DNA of 64,000 nucleotides from Geodermatophilus bullaregiensis (GTDB lineage: Bacteria; Actinomycetota; Actinomycetes; Mycobacteriales; Geodermatophilaceae), in NCBI RefSeq assembly GCF_016907675.1, contig NZ_JAFBCJ010000001.1:4960001-5024000 (forward strand), written 5' to 3'. A program made the position numbers and the translations under genes. Positions within the stretch are counted from its first letter, which is position 1; every line of letters starts with the position of its first letter. This document shows positions 9,359 to 18,564 of this stretch, piece after piece. The notes beneath the pieces were generated by a model that saw only the letters and a program-made list of their open reading frames with translations, ran no database searches and was not told where the DNA came from.

Positions 9359-9470
9359 GGGGCCTCCTGCACGGGCGGTGGACCGGGACCGCGAGGATGT
9401 CAGACGCCCGACACACGGCTCTGGGAGAGTGCGCACCGGACGCCCACCCAGCCGACCCCGGAGGAGTCCC

Positions 9471-12400
9471 GTGTTCACCAAGGTCCTGGTCGCCAACCGC
9501 GGGGAGATCGCGGTGCGGGCCTTCCGCGCCGCCTACGAGCTCGGCATCGGCACGGTCGCCGTCTTCCCGTGGGAGGACCGCAACTCCGTGCACCGGCTGA
9601 AGGCCGACGAGAGCTACCAGATCGGCCAGGAGGGGCACCCGGTCCGCGCCTACCTGTCGGTCGAGGAGGTGGTCGGTGCCGCGCGGCGGGCCGGCGCGGA
9701 CGCCGTCTACCCCGGCTACGGCTTCCTGTCGGAGAACCCGGAGCTGGCCGAGTCGTGCGCCAACGCCGGCATCACCTTCGTCGGCCCGCCGTCGTCGGTG
9801 CTGGAGCTGACCGGCAACAAGGCGCGCGCCATCGCCGCCGCCCGGGACGCCGGGCTGCCGGTGCTCGCCTCCAGCGAGCCCAGCGACGACGTCGACACGC
9901 TGCTGGCCGCGGCCGACGACCTGCCGTTCCCGGTGTTCGTCAAGGCCGTCGCCGGCGGCGGCGGGCGCGGCATGCGCCGGGTCGAGCGGCCCGAGGAGCT
10001 CTCCGCCGCCGTGCAGGCGGCCATGCGGGAGGCGGAGTCGGCGTTCGGCGACGCGACGGTCTTCCTCGAGCAGGCCGTCGTCGACCCGCGGCACATCGAG
10101 GTGCAGGTCCTCGCCGACGGGCAGGGGAACGTCGTGCACCTCTTCGAGCGCGACTGCTCGGTGCAGCGCCGCCACCAGAAGGTGGTCGAGCTCGCCCCGG
10201 CGCCGAACCTGGACCCGGAGCTGCGGGAGCGGATCTGTGCCGACGCGGTCGCCTTCGCCCGGGCCATCGGCTACGTGAACGCCGGCACGGTGGAGTTCCT
10301 CCTCGACCGCGAGGGCCGGCACGTGTTCATCGAGATGAACCCGCGCATCCAGGTGGAGCACACGGTCACCGAGGAGGTCACCGACGTCGACCTGGTGCAG
10401 TCGCAGCTGCGGATCGCGGCGGGGGAGACGCTGGCCGACCTGGGGCTGAGCCAGGACACGATCGTGCTGCGCGGCGCGGCGCTGCAGTGCCGGATCACCA
10501 CCGAGGACCCGGCCAACGGCTTCCGCCCCGACACCGGCCGGATCACCGCCTACCGCTCGCCCGGCGGCGCGGGCATCCGGCTCGACGGCGGCTCGTCGCT
10601 GGGCGCGGAGGTGGGCGCGCACTTCGACTCGATGCTGGTCAAGCTCACCTGCCGCGGCCGCGACTTCGGCATCGCCGTGGCCCGCGCCCGCCGCGCCGTC
10701 GCCGAGTTCCGCATCCGCGGGGTGGCCACCAACATCCCGTTCCTGCAGGCGCTGCTCGACGACCCCGACTTCCAGGCCGGCCGGGTCACCACCTCCTTCA
10801 TCGAGGAGCGGCCGCACCTGCTCACCGCCCGCAGCTCCGCCGACCGCGGCACGCGCCTGCTCAGCTACCTCGCCGACGTGACGGTCAACAAGCCGCACGG
10901 CGAGCGGCCGCACCTGGTCGACCCGGTCACCAAGCTCCCCCCGGCCGACCTGCGCAGGCCCGCCCCCGACGGCTCCCGCCAGCGGCTGCAGGAGCTCGGC
11001 CCCGAGGCCTTCGCCGCCGACCTGCGGTCGCAGACGGCGCTGGCGGTCACCGACACGACCTTCCGCGACGCCCACCAGTCGCTGCTGGCCACCCGGGTGC
11101 GCACCAAGGACCTGCTCGCCGTCGCCGGGCACGTCGCCCGCACCACCCCGCAGCTGCTCTCGCTCGAGGCGTGGGGCGGGGCCACCTACGACGTCGCGCT
11201 GCGGTTCCTGCACGAGGACCCGTGGGAGCGGCTGGGGGAGCTGCGCGCGGCCGTCCCGAACATCTGCCTGCAGATGCTGCTGCGGGGCCGCAACACCGTC
11301 GGCTACACCGCCTACCCCGAGCAGGTCACCGAGGCCTTCGTCCGCGAGGCCGCGACCACCGGCATCGACGTCTTCCGGGTGTTCGACGCGCTCAACGACG
11401 TCGCGCAGATGCGCCCGGCGGTCGACGCCGTCCGCGGGACCGGGACGGCGGTCGCCGAGGTCGCGCTCTGCTACACCGGCGACCTCTCCGACCCCGGCGA
11501 GACGCTCTACACGCTCGACTACTACCTGCGTCTGGCCGAGCAGATCGTCGACGCCGGCGCGCACGTGCTGGCGATCAAGGACATGGCCGGCCTGCTGCGC
11601 CCGCCGGCGGCCGCCCGGCTGGTGACCGCGCTGAGGGAGCGCTTCGACCTGCCGGTGCACCTGCACACCCACGACACCGCCGGCGGGCAGCTGGCCACCC
11701 TGCTGGCGGCCTGGTCGGCCGGGGTGGACGCCGTCGACGGCGCGGTCGCCTCCATGGCCGGCACCACCAGCCAGCCGCCGCTGTCGGCGATCGTGGCCGC
11801 CACCGACGCGACCGAGCGGGCCACCGGCCTGGACCTGGCCGCGGTCAACGACCTGGAGCCCTACTGGGAGGCCGTCCGGCGGGTGTACGCGCCGTTCGAG
11901 TCCGGGCTGCCGGCACCGACCGGGCGGGTCTACACCCACGAGATCCCGGGCGGGCAGCTGTCCAACCTGCGCCAGCAGGCGATCGCGCTGGGGCTGGGAC
12001 AGCGGTTCGAGGAGGTCGAGGACGCCTACGCCGCCGCCGACCGGCTGCTCGGCCGGCTGGTGAAGGTGACGCCGTCGTCGAAGGTGGTCGGCGACCTCGC
12101 GCTGCAGCTGGTCGGCTCCGGCGTCTCGGTCGACGACTTCGCGACCGACCCCGGCAAGTACGACCTGCCCGACTCGGTCATCGGGTTCCTCCGCGGCGAG
12201 CTCGGCGACCCGCCCGGCGGCTGGCCCGAGCCGTTCCGCACCCAGGCGCTGGAGGGCCGCCGTCCCGCCGAGCCGCCGGCCGAGCTCTCCGACGACGACG
12301 TCCTGGGCCTGGCGCAGCAGCCGCGGGAGACGCTCAACCGGCTGTTGTTCCCCGGCCCCACGCGGGAGTACCTGGCGCACACGGAGACCTACGGCGACGT

Positions 12401-12845
12401 CTCGGTACTGCCGACCAAGGAGTTCCTCTACGGACTGCGGCCCGGCGACGAGCACGCCGTCGACCTCGAGCCCGGCGTCACCCTGCTCATGGGCGTGGAG
12501 GCCGTCTCCGACCCCGACGAGCGCGGCATGCGCACGGTGATGTGCGCGCTCAACGGGCAGCTGCGCCCGGTGTCGGTGCGCGACCGCTCCGTCGACGCGC
12601 AGGTCAAGGCGGCCGAGAAGGCCGACCGCAGCCAGCCCGGCCAGGTCGCCGCGCCGTTCGCCGGCGTCGTCACCCTCCAGGTCGGCGAGGGCGACGCCGT
12701 CGAGGCCGGGCAGCCGATCGCCACCATCGAGGCGATGAAGATGGAGGCCGCGATCACCGCCCCGGTCGGCGGGACCGTCGAGCGGCTGGCCATCGGCCCG
12801 GTGCAGCAGGTCGAGGGGGGCGACCTGCTCGTCGTCCTGGCCTGA
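9471..12845 (+). CDS. pyc: Pyruvate carboxylase
   Basis: 1,124 aa, the usual length for the single-chain actinobacterial enzyme. It carboxylates pyruvate to oxaloacetate with ATP and biotin, feeding the TCA cycle and gluconeogenesis. Domain order is biotin carboxylase (about 1-450, with the Gly-rich ATP-grasp loop AGGGGRGMRRV and EMNPRIQVEHTVTEEVT), carboxyltransferase (about 525-800, starting DTTFRDAHQSLLATR and holding FRVFDALND), PYC OADA-type linker, and biotinyl domain (about 1050-1124) with EAMKMEA and biotinylated Lys1090. GAGGAG lies five bases before the GTG. Confidence 0.97.
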   Translation: MFTKVLVANRGEIAVRAFRAAYELGIGTVAVFPWEDRNSVHRLKADESYQIGQEGHPVRAYLSVEEVVGAARRAGADAVYPGYGFLSENPELAESCANAGITFVGPPSSVLELTGNKARAIAAARDAGLPVLASSEPSDDVDTLLAAADDLPFPVFVKAVAGGGGRGMRRVERPEELSAAVQAAMREAESAFGDATVFLEQAVVDPRHIEVQVLADGQGNVVHLFERDCSVQRRHQKVVELAPAPNLDPELRERICADAVAFARAIGYVNAGTVEFLLDREGRHVFIEMNPRIQVEHTVTEEVTDVDLVQSQLRIAAGETLADLGLSQDTIVLRGAALQCRITTEDPANGFRPDTGRITAYRSPGGAGIRLDGGSSLGAEVGAHFDSMLVKLTCRGRDFGIAVARARRAVAEFRIRGVATNIPFLQALLDDPDFQAGRVTTSFIEERPHLLTARSSADRGTRLLSYLADVTVNKPHGERPHLVDPVTKLPPADLRRPAPDGSRQRLQELGPEAFAADLRSQTALAVTDTTFRDAHQSLLATRVRTKDLLAVAGHVARTTPQLLSLEAWGGATYDVALRFLHEDPWERLGELRAAVPNICLQMLLRGRNTVGYTAYPEQVTEAFVREAATTGIDVFRVFDALNDVAQMRPAVDAVRGTGTAVAEVALCYTGDLSDPGETLYTLDYYLRLAEQIVDAGAHVLAIKDMAGLLRPPAAARLVTALRERFDLPVHLHTHDTAGGQLATLLAAWSAGVDAVDGAVASMAGTTSQPPLSAIVAATDATERATGLDLAAVNDLEPYWEAVRRVYAPFESGLPAPTGRVYTHEIPGGQLSNLRQQAIALGLGQRFEEVEDAYAAADRLLGRLVKVTPSSKVVGDLALQLVGSGVSVDDFATDPGKYDLPDSVIGFLRGELGDPPGGWPEPFRTQALEGRRPAEPPAELSDDDVLGLAQQPRETLNRLLFPGPTREYLAHTETYGDVSVLPTKEFLYGLRPGDEHAVDLEPGVTLLMGVEAVSDPDERGMRTVMCALNGQLRPVSVRDRSVDAQVKAAEKADRSQPGQVAAPFAGVVTLQVGEGDAVEAGQPIATIEAMKMEAAITAPVGGTVERLAIGPVQQVEGGDLLVVLA

Positions 12846-12859
12846 GGAAGGACCCTCCT

Positions 12860-12879
12860 GCCCCGCCGCGTCGCGGGGC
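12860..12879 (+). terminator. Hairpin after pyruvate carboxylase
   Basis: GCCCCGC (12860-12866) pairs with GCGGGGC (12873-12879) over a six-base loop, starting 15 bases after the pyc stop. It lacks a T-tract. The remainder of the 277-base gap to the kinase gene shows no other gene. Confidence 0.55.
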
Positions 12880-13122
12880 CGCGACCCTGCGTGAGACCTG
12901 CGCCGGGGTGTCGCCGTCGTCCGGGACGCCGTGGTTCGGCCCGGTCGGTGACGGGCATGCCCTCCGGGCAGCCGCGCGGCGCCCGAGGGGTGCGGCCGCG
13001 CTGCGGAACCGCGAGGGCGGTACGTCGACGCTCCGCGCGCGTGCTGCCCGCGGTGTGCCCCGGACGGGGGGCGGCAGGCAGCGGGGAGCCCCCCCGCGCA
13101 GGAGCACGGGACGGAGCGCGGT

Positions 13123-15000
13123 GTGACCACGGTCGAGAGGGGTCGGCAGACCCTGGGGGGCCGCTACGAGCTGCAGGAGCTCATCGCCAGGGGCGGCATG
13201 GGGCAGGTCTGGCGGGGGCGGGACACGCTGCTCGACCGGTCCGTGGCGGTGAAGGTCCTGCGCAGCGAGTACGCCGACGACCCGACCTTCCTCGCCCGGT
13301 TCCGCGCCGAGGCCCGGCACGCCGCGGCGCTGAGCCACCCGAACATCGCCGCCGTCCTCGACTACGGCGAGGGCACGGCCGCCGACACCGGCGAGCACCT
13401 CGCCTACCTGGTGATGGAGCTGGTCGACGGCGCGCCGCTGTCGACGCTGCTCACCGAGGGCGGCCCGCTCGAGCCGGACGCCGCCCTGTCGGTGCTGCAG
13501 CAGGCCGCCGCGGGGCTGGCCGAGGCGCACCGCGCCGGGGTCGTCCACCGCGACGTCAAGCCCGGCAACATCCTGGTCCGCCCCGACGGCGGGGTGAAGC
13601 TGACCGACTTCGGCATCGCCTGGTCGGCCGAGAGCGTGCCGCTCACCGGCACCGGCCAGGTCATCGGCACCGCCCAGTACATGTCGCCCGAGCAGGCCGC
13701 CGGCGAGCGGGTCGGCCCGGCCAGCGACGTCTACGCCCTCGGCCTGGTCGGCTACGAGTCCCTCACCGGGCGGGCCGCCTTCACCGGCACCAACCCGGTG
13801 ACCGTGGCGCTCAAGCAGGTCCGCGAGGACCCCGAGCCCCTGCCCGAGGACGTGCCGCCGGACGTCCGGCACCTCATCGGCGCCGCCCTGACCAAGGACC
13901 CCGGGCAGCGCCCGGTCGACGGCGACGCCTTCCTCCACGCCATCGAGGACGCCGTCCACCCGCACCCGGCCACCTCGCCGCGGATGGCGGCCGTCCCGGC
14001 CACCCGGCCGGTCGCGCCGGCCGGGCAGCCACCCCTCCGGGCCGCGCCGCCCGCTGTCGCCGATCGGCCCGCCGCGGAGGACGGGCGCCGCCGGCGGCTG
14101 CTGCTCGCCCTCGCGGTGCTGGCCGTCGTGCTGCTCGGCGGCGGGGCGGCCGCACTCGTGGGCGGCCTGCCGGACGGCGACCGGCCGGCCGCCGCCGCGG
14201 CGTCGGAGGACGGCGCCGTCGAGGACGGCATCGTCCTGGCCTCCGACGACTACGTCGGCCGCCCGGTGGAGGAGGTCGTCCCCGAGCTCACCGACCTGGG
14301 TCTGACCGTGGGTCAGCAGACGACGGTGACCCCCGACGTCGTTCCCGGGACGGTGACCCGGCTCGACCCGGCCGGCACCGAGGTCGACGCCGGTGACCGC
14401 GTGCGCCTGTTCGTCGCGGCCGCCCCGCCGGCCGTCGCGGACGACGACCCGGCCCCCGCGCCCGCCGGGCAGGCCCCGTCCTCCGCCGCCGAGGACGCGG
14501 CGCCCGGGACGCCGGAGGGGACCGCACCCGAGCCGCCGGCGAGCGTCCCGGCTCCCGAGCCGACGACCGGGGGATCCGCCCCGGCAGGTGACGGGGGGAC
14601 GGTTCCCGACCCGACGACCGACCCGACCGGGGAGCCCGCGGCCGAGGCGACTCCCGAGCCCGCTCCCGAGGTGACTCCCGAGCCCGCTCCCGAGGTGACT
14701 CCCGAGCCCGCTCCCGAGGTGACTCCCGAGCCCTCGGCCGAGCCGTCCACGAGCGCGACGGCCGAGCCGTCCACGGGCGCGCCGAGCGAGCCGGCGGGTG
14801 ACACGGAGCCGTCGCCGTCGGCGGGGAGCGAGGCGGAGAGCACCGCCCCGAGCAGCACCGCCCCGAGCAGCACCCCCGCCACGGGGAGCGGGGACGCCGG
14901 CGCCGGGAACGGCGGCACGCCGGAGAGCCCGGCAGCTCCCGGGAGCGCGGGCGCCGGCGACCCGAGCGCCGCACCCGGGTCGGCCGGCGCCACCGGCTGA
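13123..15000 (+). CDS. Membrane Ser/Thr protein kinase with one PASTA domain
   Basis: 625 aa. The Hanks-type kinase domain (about 15-275) has the Gly loop ARGGMGQVW, Lys44, catalytic HRDVKPGN with Asp144, DFG with Asp162, and SPEQ in the activation segment after Thr-rich PLTGTGQ. A transmembrane helix follows at about 325-347. One PASTA domain (about 370-430, YVGRPVEEVVPELTDLGL) lies outside, and then about 190 residues of Pro/Glu/Thr/Ser-rich tail with a tandem repeat. PknB-type kinases sense muropeptides through PASTA repeats and control growth and wall synthesis; a single PASTA is at the low end. No phosphatase or FtsW/PBP genes are adjacent, so it is not the core pknB locus. Confidence 0.93.
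   Translation: MTTVERGRQTLGGRYELQELIARGGMGQVWRGRDTLLDRSVAVKVLRSEYADDPTFLARFRAEARHAAALSHPNIAAVLDYGEGTAADTGEHLAYLVMELVDGAPLSTLLTEGGPLEPDAALSVLQQAAAGLAEAHRAGVVHRDVKPGNILVRPDGGVKLTDFGIAWSAESVPLTGTGQVIGTAQYMSPEQAAGERVGPASDVYALGLVGYESLTGRAAFTGTNPVTVALKQVREDPEPLPEDVPPDVRHLIGAALTKDPGQRPVDGDAFLHAIEDAVHPHPATSPRMAAVPATRPVAPAGQPPLRAAPPAVADRPAAEDGRRRRLLLALAVLAVVLLGGGAAALVGGLPDGDRPAAAAASEDGAVEDGIVLASDDYVGRPVEEVVPELTDLGLTVGQQTTVTPDVVPGTVTRLDPAGTEVDAGDRVRLFVAAAPPAVADDDPAPAPAGQAPSSAAEDAAPGTPEGTAPEPPASVPAPEPTTGGSAPAGDGGTVPDPTTDPTGEPAAEATPEPAPEVTPEPAPEVTPEPAPEVTPEPSAEPSTSATAEPSTGAPSEPAGDTEPSPSAGSEAESTAPSSTAPSSTPATGSGDAGAGNGGTPESPAAPGSAGAGDPSAAPGSAGATG
14650..14733 (+). repeat. 24-base tandem repeat in the kinase tail, 3.5 copies
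   Basis: The unit ACTCCCGAGCCCGCTCCC followed by GAGGTG repeats exactly at 14650, 14674 and 14698, with a half copy at 14722. It encodes TPEPAPEV. It sits within the extracytoplasmic Pro-rich tail and is liable to slip, so copy number may vary between strains. Confidence 0.95.
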
Positions 15001-15002
15001 GC

Positions 15003-15044
15003 GACGCCCCGGGACGGAACCGGGCGCGGGGCCGTCCCGGCGTC
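15003..15044. terminator. Bidirectional hairpin between kinase and esterase
   Basis: 15003-15015 pairs with GTCCCGGCGTC (15034-15044): two six-bp blocks (GACGCC/GGCGTC and CGGGAC/GTCCCG) separated by a two-base bulge. It occupies nearly the entire 48-base gap between two convergent stop codons. Confidence 0.7.
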
Positions 15045-15048
15045 TGCG

Positions 15049-16056
15049 TCAGGCCGGGCGCGTGGTGGCCAGGCCCGCGGCGAGCGCGTCGAACACCCGC
15101 TGCTGGAAGGCGCGCATCGGCGCCACCGTCGCCTGCAGCTCCAGCTCGGCGGCGTGGTACATCCCCCGCTCGACGTGCAGCTCGACCGGGACCCCGGCCG
15201 CCTCGAGCCGGCGGGCGTAGGCGACGTCCTCGTCGTGGAAGAGGTCGAGGTCGCCGACGCCGATCCACGCCGGCGGCAGGCCTGCGAGGTCCAGCCGCCG
15301 GGCGGGTGCGGCGTACGGGCGGAGCTCGTCGGCGCGCGGCGGGTGGCCGAGGTAGGCCGTCCAGGCGTAGGCGTTCGACCGCGGCGTCCAGACCAGGTGG
15401 CCGCGCCCGGCGGGGGAGCGGCGCAGCACCGTGCGGTCGTCGAGCATCGGGTAGACGAGCAGCTGGAAGGCCACCGGCACGCCCTCGTCGTGCGCCCGCT
15501 GCACCACAGCGGCGGCCAGGCCGCCCCCGGCGCTGGCGCCGCCGACGGCGATCCGCGCCGGGTCCACGCCGAGCGCGCCGGCCTCGTCGCGCAGCCGGCG
15601 CAGCGCGGCCGTGAGGTCGTCGAGCGCGGCCGGGAACGGGTGCTCGGGCGCCAGCCGGTACCGGGCGCTGACCACGACGATGCCGAGGTCGCGGGCCATC
15701 CGGCTGCACAGGTCGTGGTCGCCCTCGGGCCGGCCGATGACCGTCCCCCCGCCGTGGACCCACAGCAGCGCCCCGGTCGGACGTGCCCGGCCGGCCGGCT
15801 CGTACACGAAGACGTCCTGCCCGCCGGGGACGTCGTGCCGCGTGACCTCGACGCCGGCGACCGGCTCGGTGGGCCGCGGGAACAGCCGCCGTCCGATCCG
15901 CAGCTCCGCGCCGCTGCCGATCGACAGCGGCAGCCACAGGTCCGGTGTCCGGAGCGCGGGCGGGACGGCCCGGACGTGCCGGGCGCGGCGGGCGAGCGCC
16001 CGTGCGGCGAGTGCCACCGTCCCGGCGAGTGCTGCCCTGCGGTACCTGCTGCCCAT
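15049..16056 (-). CDS. HSL-family alpha/beta hydrolase (esterase/lipase)
   Basis: 335 aa. The oxyanion-hole motif HGGGTVIGRPEGDHD and the nucleophile elbow GASAGGG identify the hormone-sensitive-lipase family (family IV esterases). The acid and His of the triad fit DLDLFHDEDVAYARRL and ERGMYHAAELELQ near the C terminus. A hydrophobic, Arg-rich N terminus (ALAGTVALAARALARRARH) may be a weak signal or membrane anchor. GGAGG precedes the ATG. The substrate is probably a short-chain ester; no neighbour narrows it. Confidence 0.9.
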   Translation of the reverse strand: MGSRYRRAALAGTVALAARALARRARHVRAVPPALRTPDLWLPLSIGSGAELRIGRRLFPRPTEPVAGVEVTRHDVPGGQDVFVYEPAGRARPTGALLWVHGGGTVIGRPEGDHDLCSRMARDLGIVVVSARYRLAPEHPFPAALDDLTAALRRLRDEAGALGVDPARIAVGGASAGGGLAAAVVQRAHDEGVPVAFQLLVYPMLDDRTVLRRSPAGRGHLVWTPRSNAYAWTAYLGHPPRADELRPYAAPARRLDLAGLPPAWIGVGDLDLFHDEDVAYARRLEAAGVPVELHVERGMYHAAELELQATVAPMRAFQQRVFDALAAGLATTRPA

Positions 16057-16240
16057 GGGTCCTCCGTCGTCGGTCGTCGACGCACCGGCCGGACCGGCGG
16101 CACGCGGACCGCCCCGACCGGGCGCCGACCACCCTCGCACCCCGGGACGGGTCGGCGGAGCGCCCACCCGGCTCGCCGGCGTCGTCCGCGGGACCTCGGC
16201 CGGCCGAGCGGGGCGACCGGACGGACTAGGGTCGGTGGCC

Positions 16241-16834
16241 ATGGCGATCAGGTCGCCGGGGAACCAGCCCGGCAAGAGCGTCGGTGAGCTGCGTCTGCCC
16301 GGGCGGGCGGTCGCCGCGCTGACCCGGGCCGGCATCACCGAGGTCGCCGACCTCGCGGTGCTCACCCGGCGGGAGCTCTCCGCCGTCCCCGGCCTGGGGC
16401 CCAGCACGATCGCCGCGATCCGGGCCGTCGTCCCCGAGCCGCCCGCGCGCCTGCCCCGTCCCGGCGGGACCGAGGGCGGGGACCGGCCGGTGACGCCGCC
16501 CGAGGCGGGCACGGCCCCGGCGGAGGAGGAGTCCCCGGCCGCGCCGTCGATCCCGTCGTTCGCCTCGCTGCGCGATCCGCGGCGGCGCACCCCGGTCGAC
16601 CTCCTGGTGCCGGGGGAGCCGCCCGCCGGGCCCCCGCCCGTGGAGCCGCCGACCCCGGCGGCACCGACCGTGGGGTCACCGCCCGTGGGACCGCCCGCCG
16701 CGCCGGCGACGTCCGCCGCCCCGGTCGGGGCACCGCGGCCGGCGGAGTGGGGGGACCTGTGGCGGTTCGGCCTGCGCGTCGCGTCGTGGTGGGTCCACCA
16801 GCCGCTCCGGACCCTGCGCCGCCTCCTCGGCTGA
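16241..16834 (+). CDS. Helix-hairpin-helix (RNA polymerase alpha-CTD-like) protein
   Basis: 197 aa. Residues about 13-65 read like an alpha-CTD/HhH fold: LRLPGRAVAALTRAGITEVA followed by DLAVLTRRELSAVPGLGPST. The remainder is a long Pro/Ala linker and a basic, Trp-containing C terminus (LRVASWWVHQPLRTLRRLLG). This suggests a nucleic-acid-binding head with a tail for membrane or protein contact, but the role is unknown. A TAGGGT -10-like hexamer (16227-16232) ends eight bases before the ATG and no ribosome site is seen, so a leaderless transcript is likely. The next gene is a DNA polymerase. Confidence 0.72.
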   Translation: MAIRSPGNQPGKSVGELRLPGRAVAALTRAGITEVADLAVLTRRELSAVPGLGPSTIAAIRAVVPEPPARLPRPGGTEGGDRPVTPPEAGTAPAEEESPAAPSIPSFASLRDPRRRTPVDLLVPGEPPAGPPPVEPPTPAAPTVGSPPVGPPAAPATSAAPVGAPRPAEWGDLWRFGLRVASWWVHQPLRTLRRLLG

Positions 16835-16899
16835 GGCCGCTCCCCGCGCGCCCGGCGCGGACGCACGGGGACGTCGTACCCGTCGGCGACACTGCAGGG

Positions 16900-18555
16900 G
16901 TGGAGCGGATCGTCCTCCGCCGCCGCGGGGACGTCGTCGAGGCGCGGCGGTGCACCGGCGACGCGGCGGCGGCCGAGGTGACCCGGCTGCCGTCCGACGA
17001 GCTGCCCGGCTGGGTGCGGGAGCGGGAGCGCACGCCGGTCCGCTGGGTGTGGGACGACACCACCCGCTGGTACCCGGCGCTGCTGGACGCCGGCGTCCGG
17101 GTCGAGCGCTGCACCGACCTGCGGCTGACCCACGCCGTCCTCCGCCGCTCGCCGTTCGCCGGCCAGCGGGCGCTCGCCGGTGAGGACACCCCGGGCTGGG
17201 ACGACCTGCAGCCGGTGACGACGGCCGAGCACGCGCTCTTCCCGCTCGCGGACCCGGCCGACCGGCTCGACCCGGTCGCCGAGCACGACCGGCAGCAGGC
17301 GGCGCTGGCCGCGTCGGCCGGGCGCGGCCGGCTCGCGCTGCTGCTGGCCGCGGAGTCCTCCGGCGCCCTGGTCGCCGCGGAGATGACCGCCGCCGGGATG
17401 CCGTGGCGGGCCGACGTCCACGAGCGGCTGCTCACCGACGCCCTCGGCCCGCGCCCGCCGGCCGGCGTCCGGCCGCCGGTGCTCGAGCGGCTGGCCGGCG
17501 AGGTCCGCACGGCCCTCGGCGCGCCCGGCCTCAACCCCGACTCGGCGGTCGAGCTGCTCCGGGCGCTGCAGGCCGCCGGGCTGCCGGTCGACGACACCCG
17601 CCAGTGGACGCTCGAGCAGGTCGACCACCCGGTCGTCGCACCGCTGCTCGAGTACAAGAAGCTCGCGCGGCTGCTGTCGGCGCACGGCTGGAGCTGGCTG
17701 GAGACCTGGGTGCGCGACGGCCGGTTCCGCTCGGCGTTCCTCCCCGGCGGGGTGGTGACCGGCCGGTGGTCGGCGCAGGGCGGGGGCGCGCTGTCGGTGC
17801 CGGTGCAGGTGCGCCCGGCCGCGGTCGCCGACGACGGCTGGCAGCTGGTGGTCGCCGACGTCGCGCAGCTCGAGCCGCGGGTGCTCGCCGGCATGAGCGG
17901 TGACGCGGCGATGGCCGAGGCGGCGCGGTCGGCCGACCTCTACCAGGGCATGGTGGCCGGCGGGGCCGTCGCGACCCGCGCCGAGGCCAAGCTCGGGATG
18001 CTCGGGGCGATGTACGGCGGTACCCGCGGGGAGAGTGGCCGGATGCTGCCGCGGCTGGCCCGCCGCTACCCCCGGGCGATCGGGCTGGTCGAGGAGGCCG
18101 CCCGGGCGGGGGAGCGCGGCGCCGTGGTGGCCACCCTGCTCGGCCGCGGGTCACCCCTGCCGGCCGGCGCGTGGGCGCAGCGCGGGGCCGACCTCGGCGA
18201 GCCGCCCGACGACGACGGCCCGCGCGAGGACCGCGACCGGGCCCGCCGCGCGTGGGGCCGGTTCACCCGCAACTTCGTCGTCCAGGGCACCGGCGCCGAG
18301 TGGGCGCTGTGCTGGCTGGCCGACCTGCGCAACCGGCTGTGGCGGCTGGGCGACGGGACGCCGGCGCAGCGGCCGCACCTGGTCTTCTTCCTGCACGACG
18401 AGGTCGTCGTGCACACGCCGGAGCACCTGGCCGCCGACGTCGCCCGCGAGGTCCGGGCCGCCGCGGTCACGGCCGGGCGGCTGCTGTTCGGCGCCTTCCC
18501 CGTCGACTTCCCGCTCGACGTCGCCGTCGTCCGCTCCTGGGCCGAGGCCGGCTGA
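16900..18555 (+). CDS. Family A DNA polymerase-like (bifunctional 3'-5' exonuclease/DNA polymerase type)
   Basis: 551 aa, much shorter than Pol I. The palm motifs are recognisable: motif A VADVAQLEPRVLAGMS with Asp320, motif B KLGMLGAMYGGTRGESGRM (the O-helix equivalent), and motif C FLHDEVVVHTP with Asp500. The 5' nuclease domain is absent and the exonuclease-like N-terminal region is degenerate. Such proteins are widespread in actinobacteria and annotated as bifunctional exonuclease/polymerase, but their cellular role is unclear; repair is a guess. It converges closely on the MFS gene. Confidence 0.88.
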   Translation: MERIVLRRRGDVVEARRCTGDAAAAEVTRLPSDELPGWVRERERTPVRWVWDDTTRWYPALLDAGVRVERCTDLRLTHAVLRRSPFAGQRALAGEDTPGWDDLQPVTTAEHALFPLADPADRLDPVAEHDRQQAALAASAGRGRLALLLAAESSGALVAAEMTAAGMPWRADVHERLLTDALGPRPPAGVRPPVLERLAGEVRTALGAPGLNPDSAVELLRALQAAGLPVDDTRQWTLEQVDHPVVAPLLEYKKLARLLSAHGWSWLETWVRDGRFRSAFLPGGVVTGRWSAQGGGALSVPVQVRPAAVADDGWQLVVADVAQLEPRVLAGMSGDAAMAEAARSADLYQGMVAGGAVATRAEAKLGMLGAMYGGTRGESGRMLPRLARRYPRAIGLVEEAARAGERGAVVATLLGRGSPLPAGAWAQRGADLGEPPDDDGPREDRDRARRAWGRFTRNFVVQGTGAEWALCWLADLRNRLWRLGDGTPAQRPHLVFFLHDEVVVHTPEHLAADVAREVRAAAVTAGRLLFGAFPVDFPLDVAVVRSWAEAG

Positions 18556-18564
18556 CCCGTCAGC
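18551..18564. terminator. Compact hairpin holding two convergent stop codons
   Basis: GCTGA and TCAGC pair over a CCCG loop. The stop codons of the polymerase (TGA) and the MFS gene (TCA on this strand) are both inside the hairpin. The stem is short, so termination is uncertain. Confidence 0.4.

Noticed and set aside
9405-9465. GGGAGAG-type leader before pyruvate carboxylase as a glycine or other riboswitch
   Set aside because: The required conserved core blocks are absent; only a short chance similarity is present.
8361-13130. Long minus-strand frame antisense to pyruvate carboxylase
   Set aside because: It is another GC-driven shadow; the plus strand carries the complete biotin carboxylase, carboxyltransferase and biotinyl motifs.
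14650-14733. Regular 24-base repeats as a possible CRISPR array
   Set aside because: Repeats are directly adjacent without spacers and encode an in-frame TPEPAPEV tail of a kinase.
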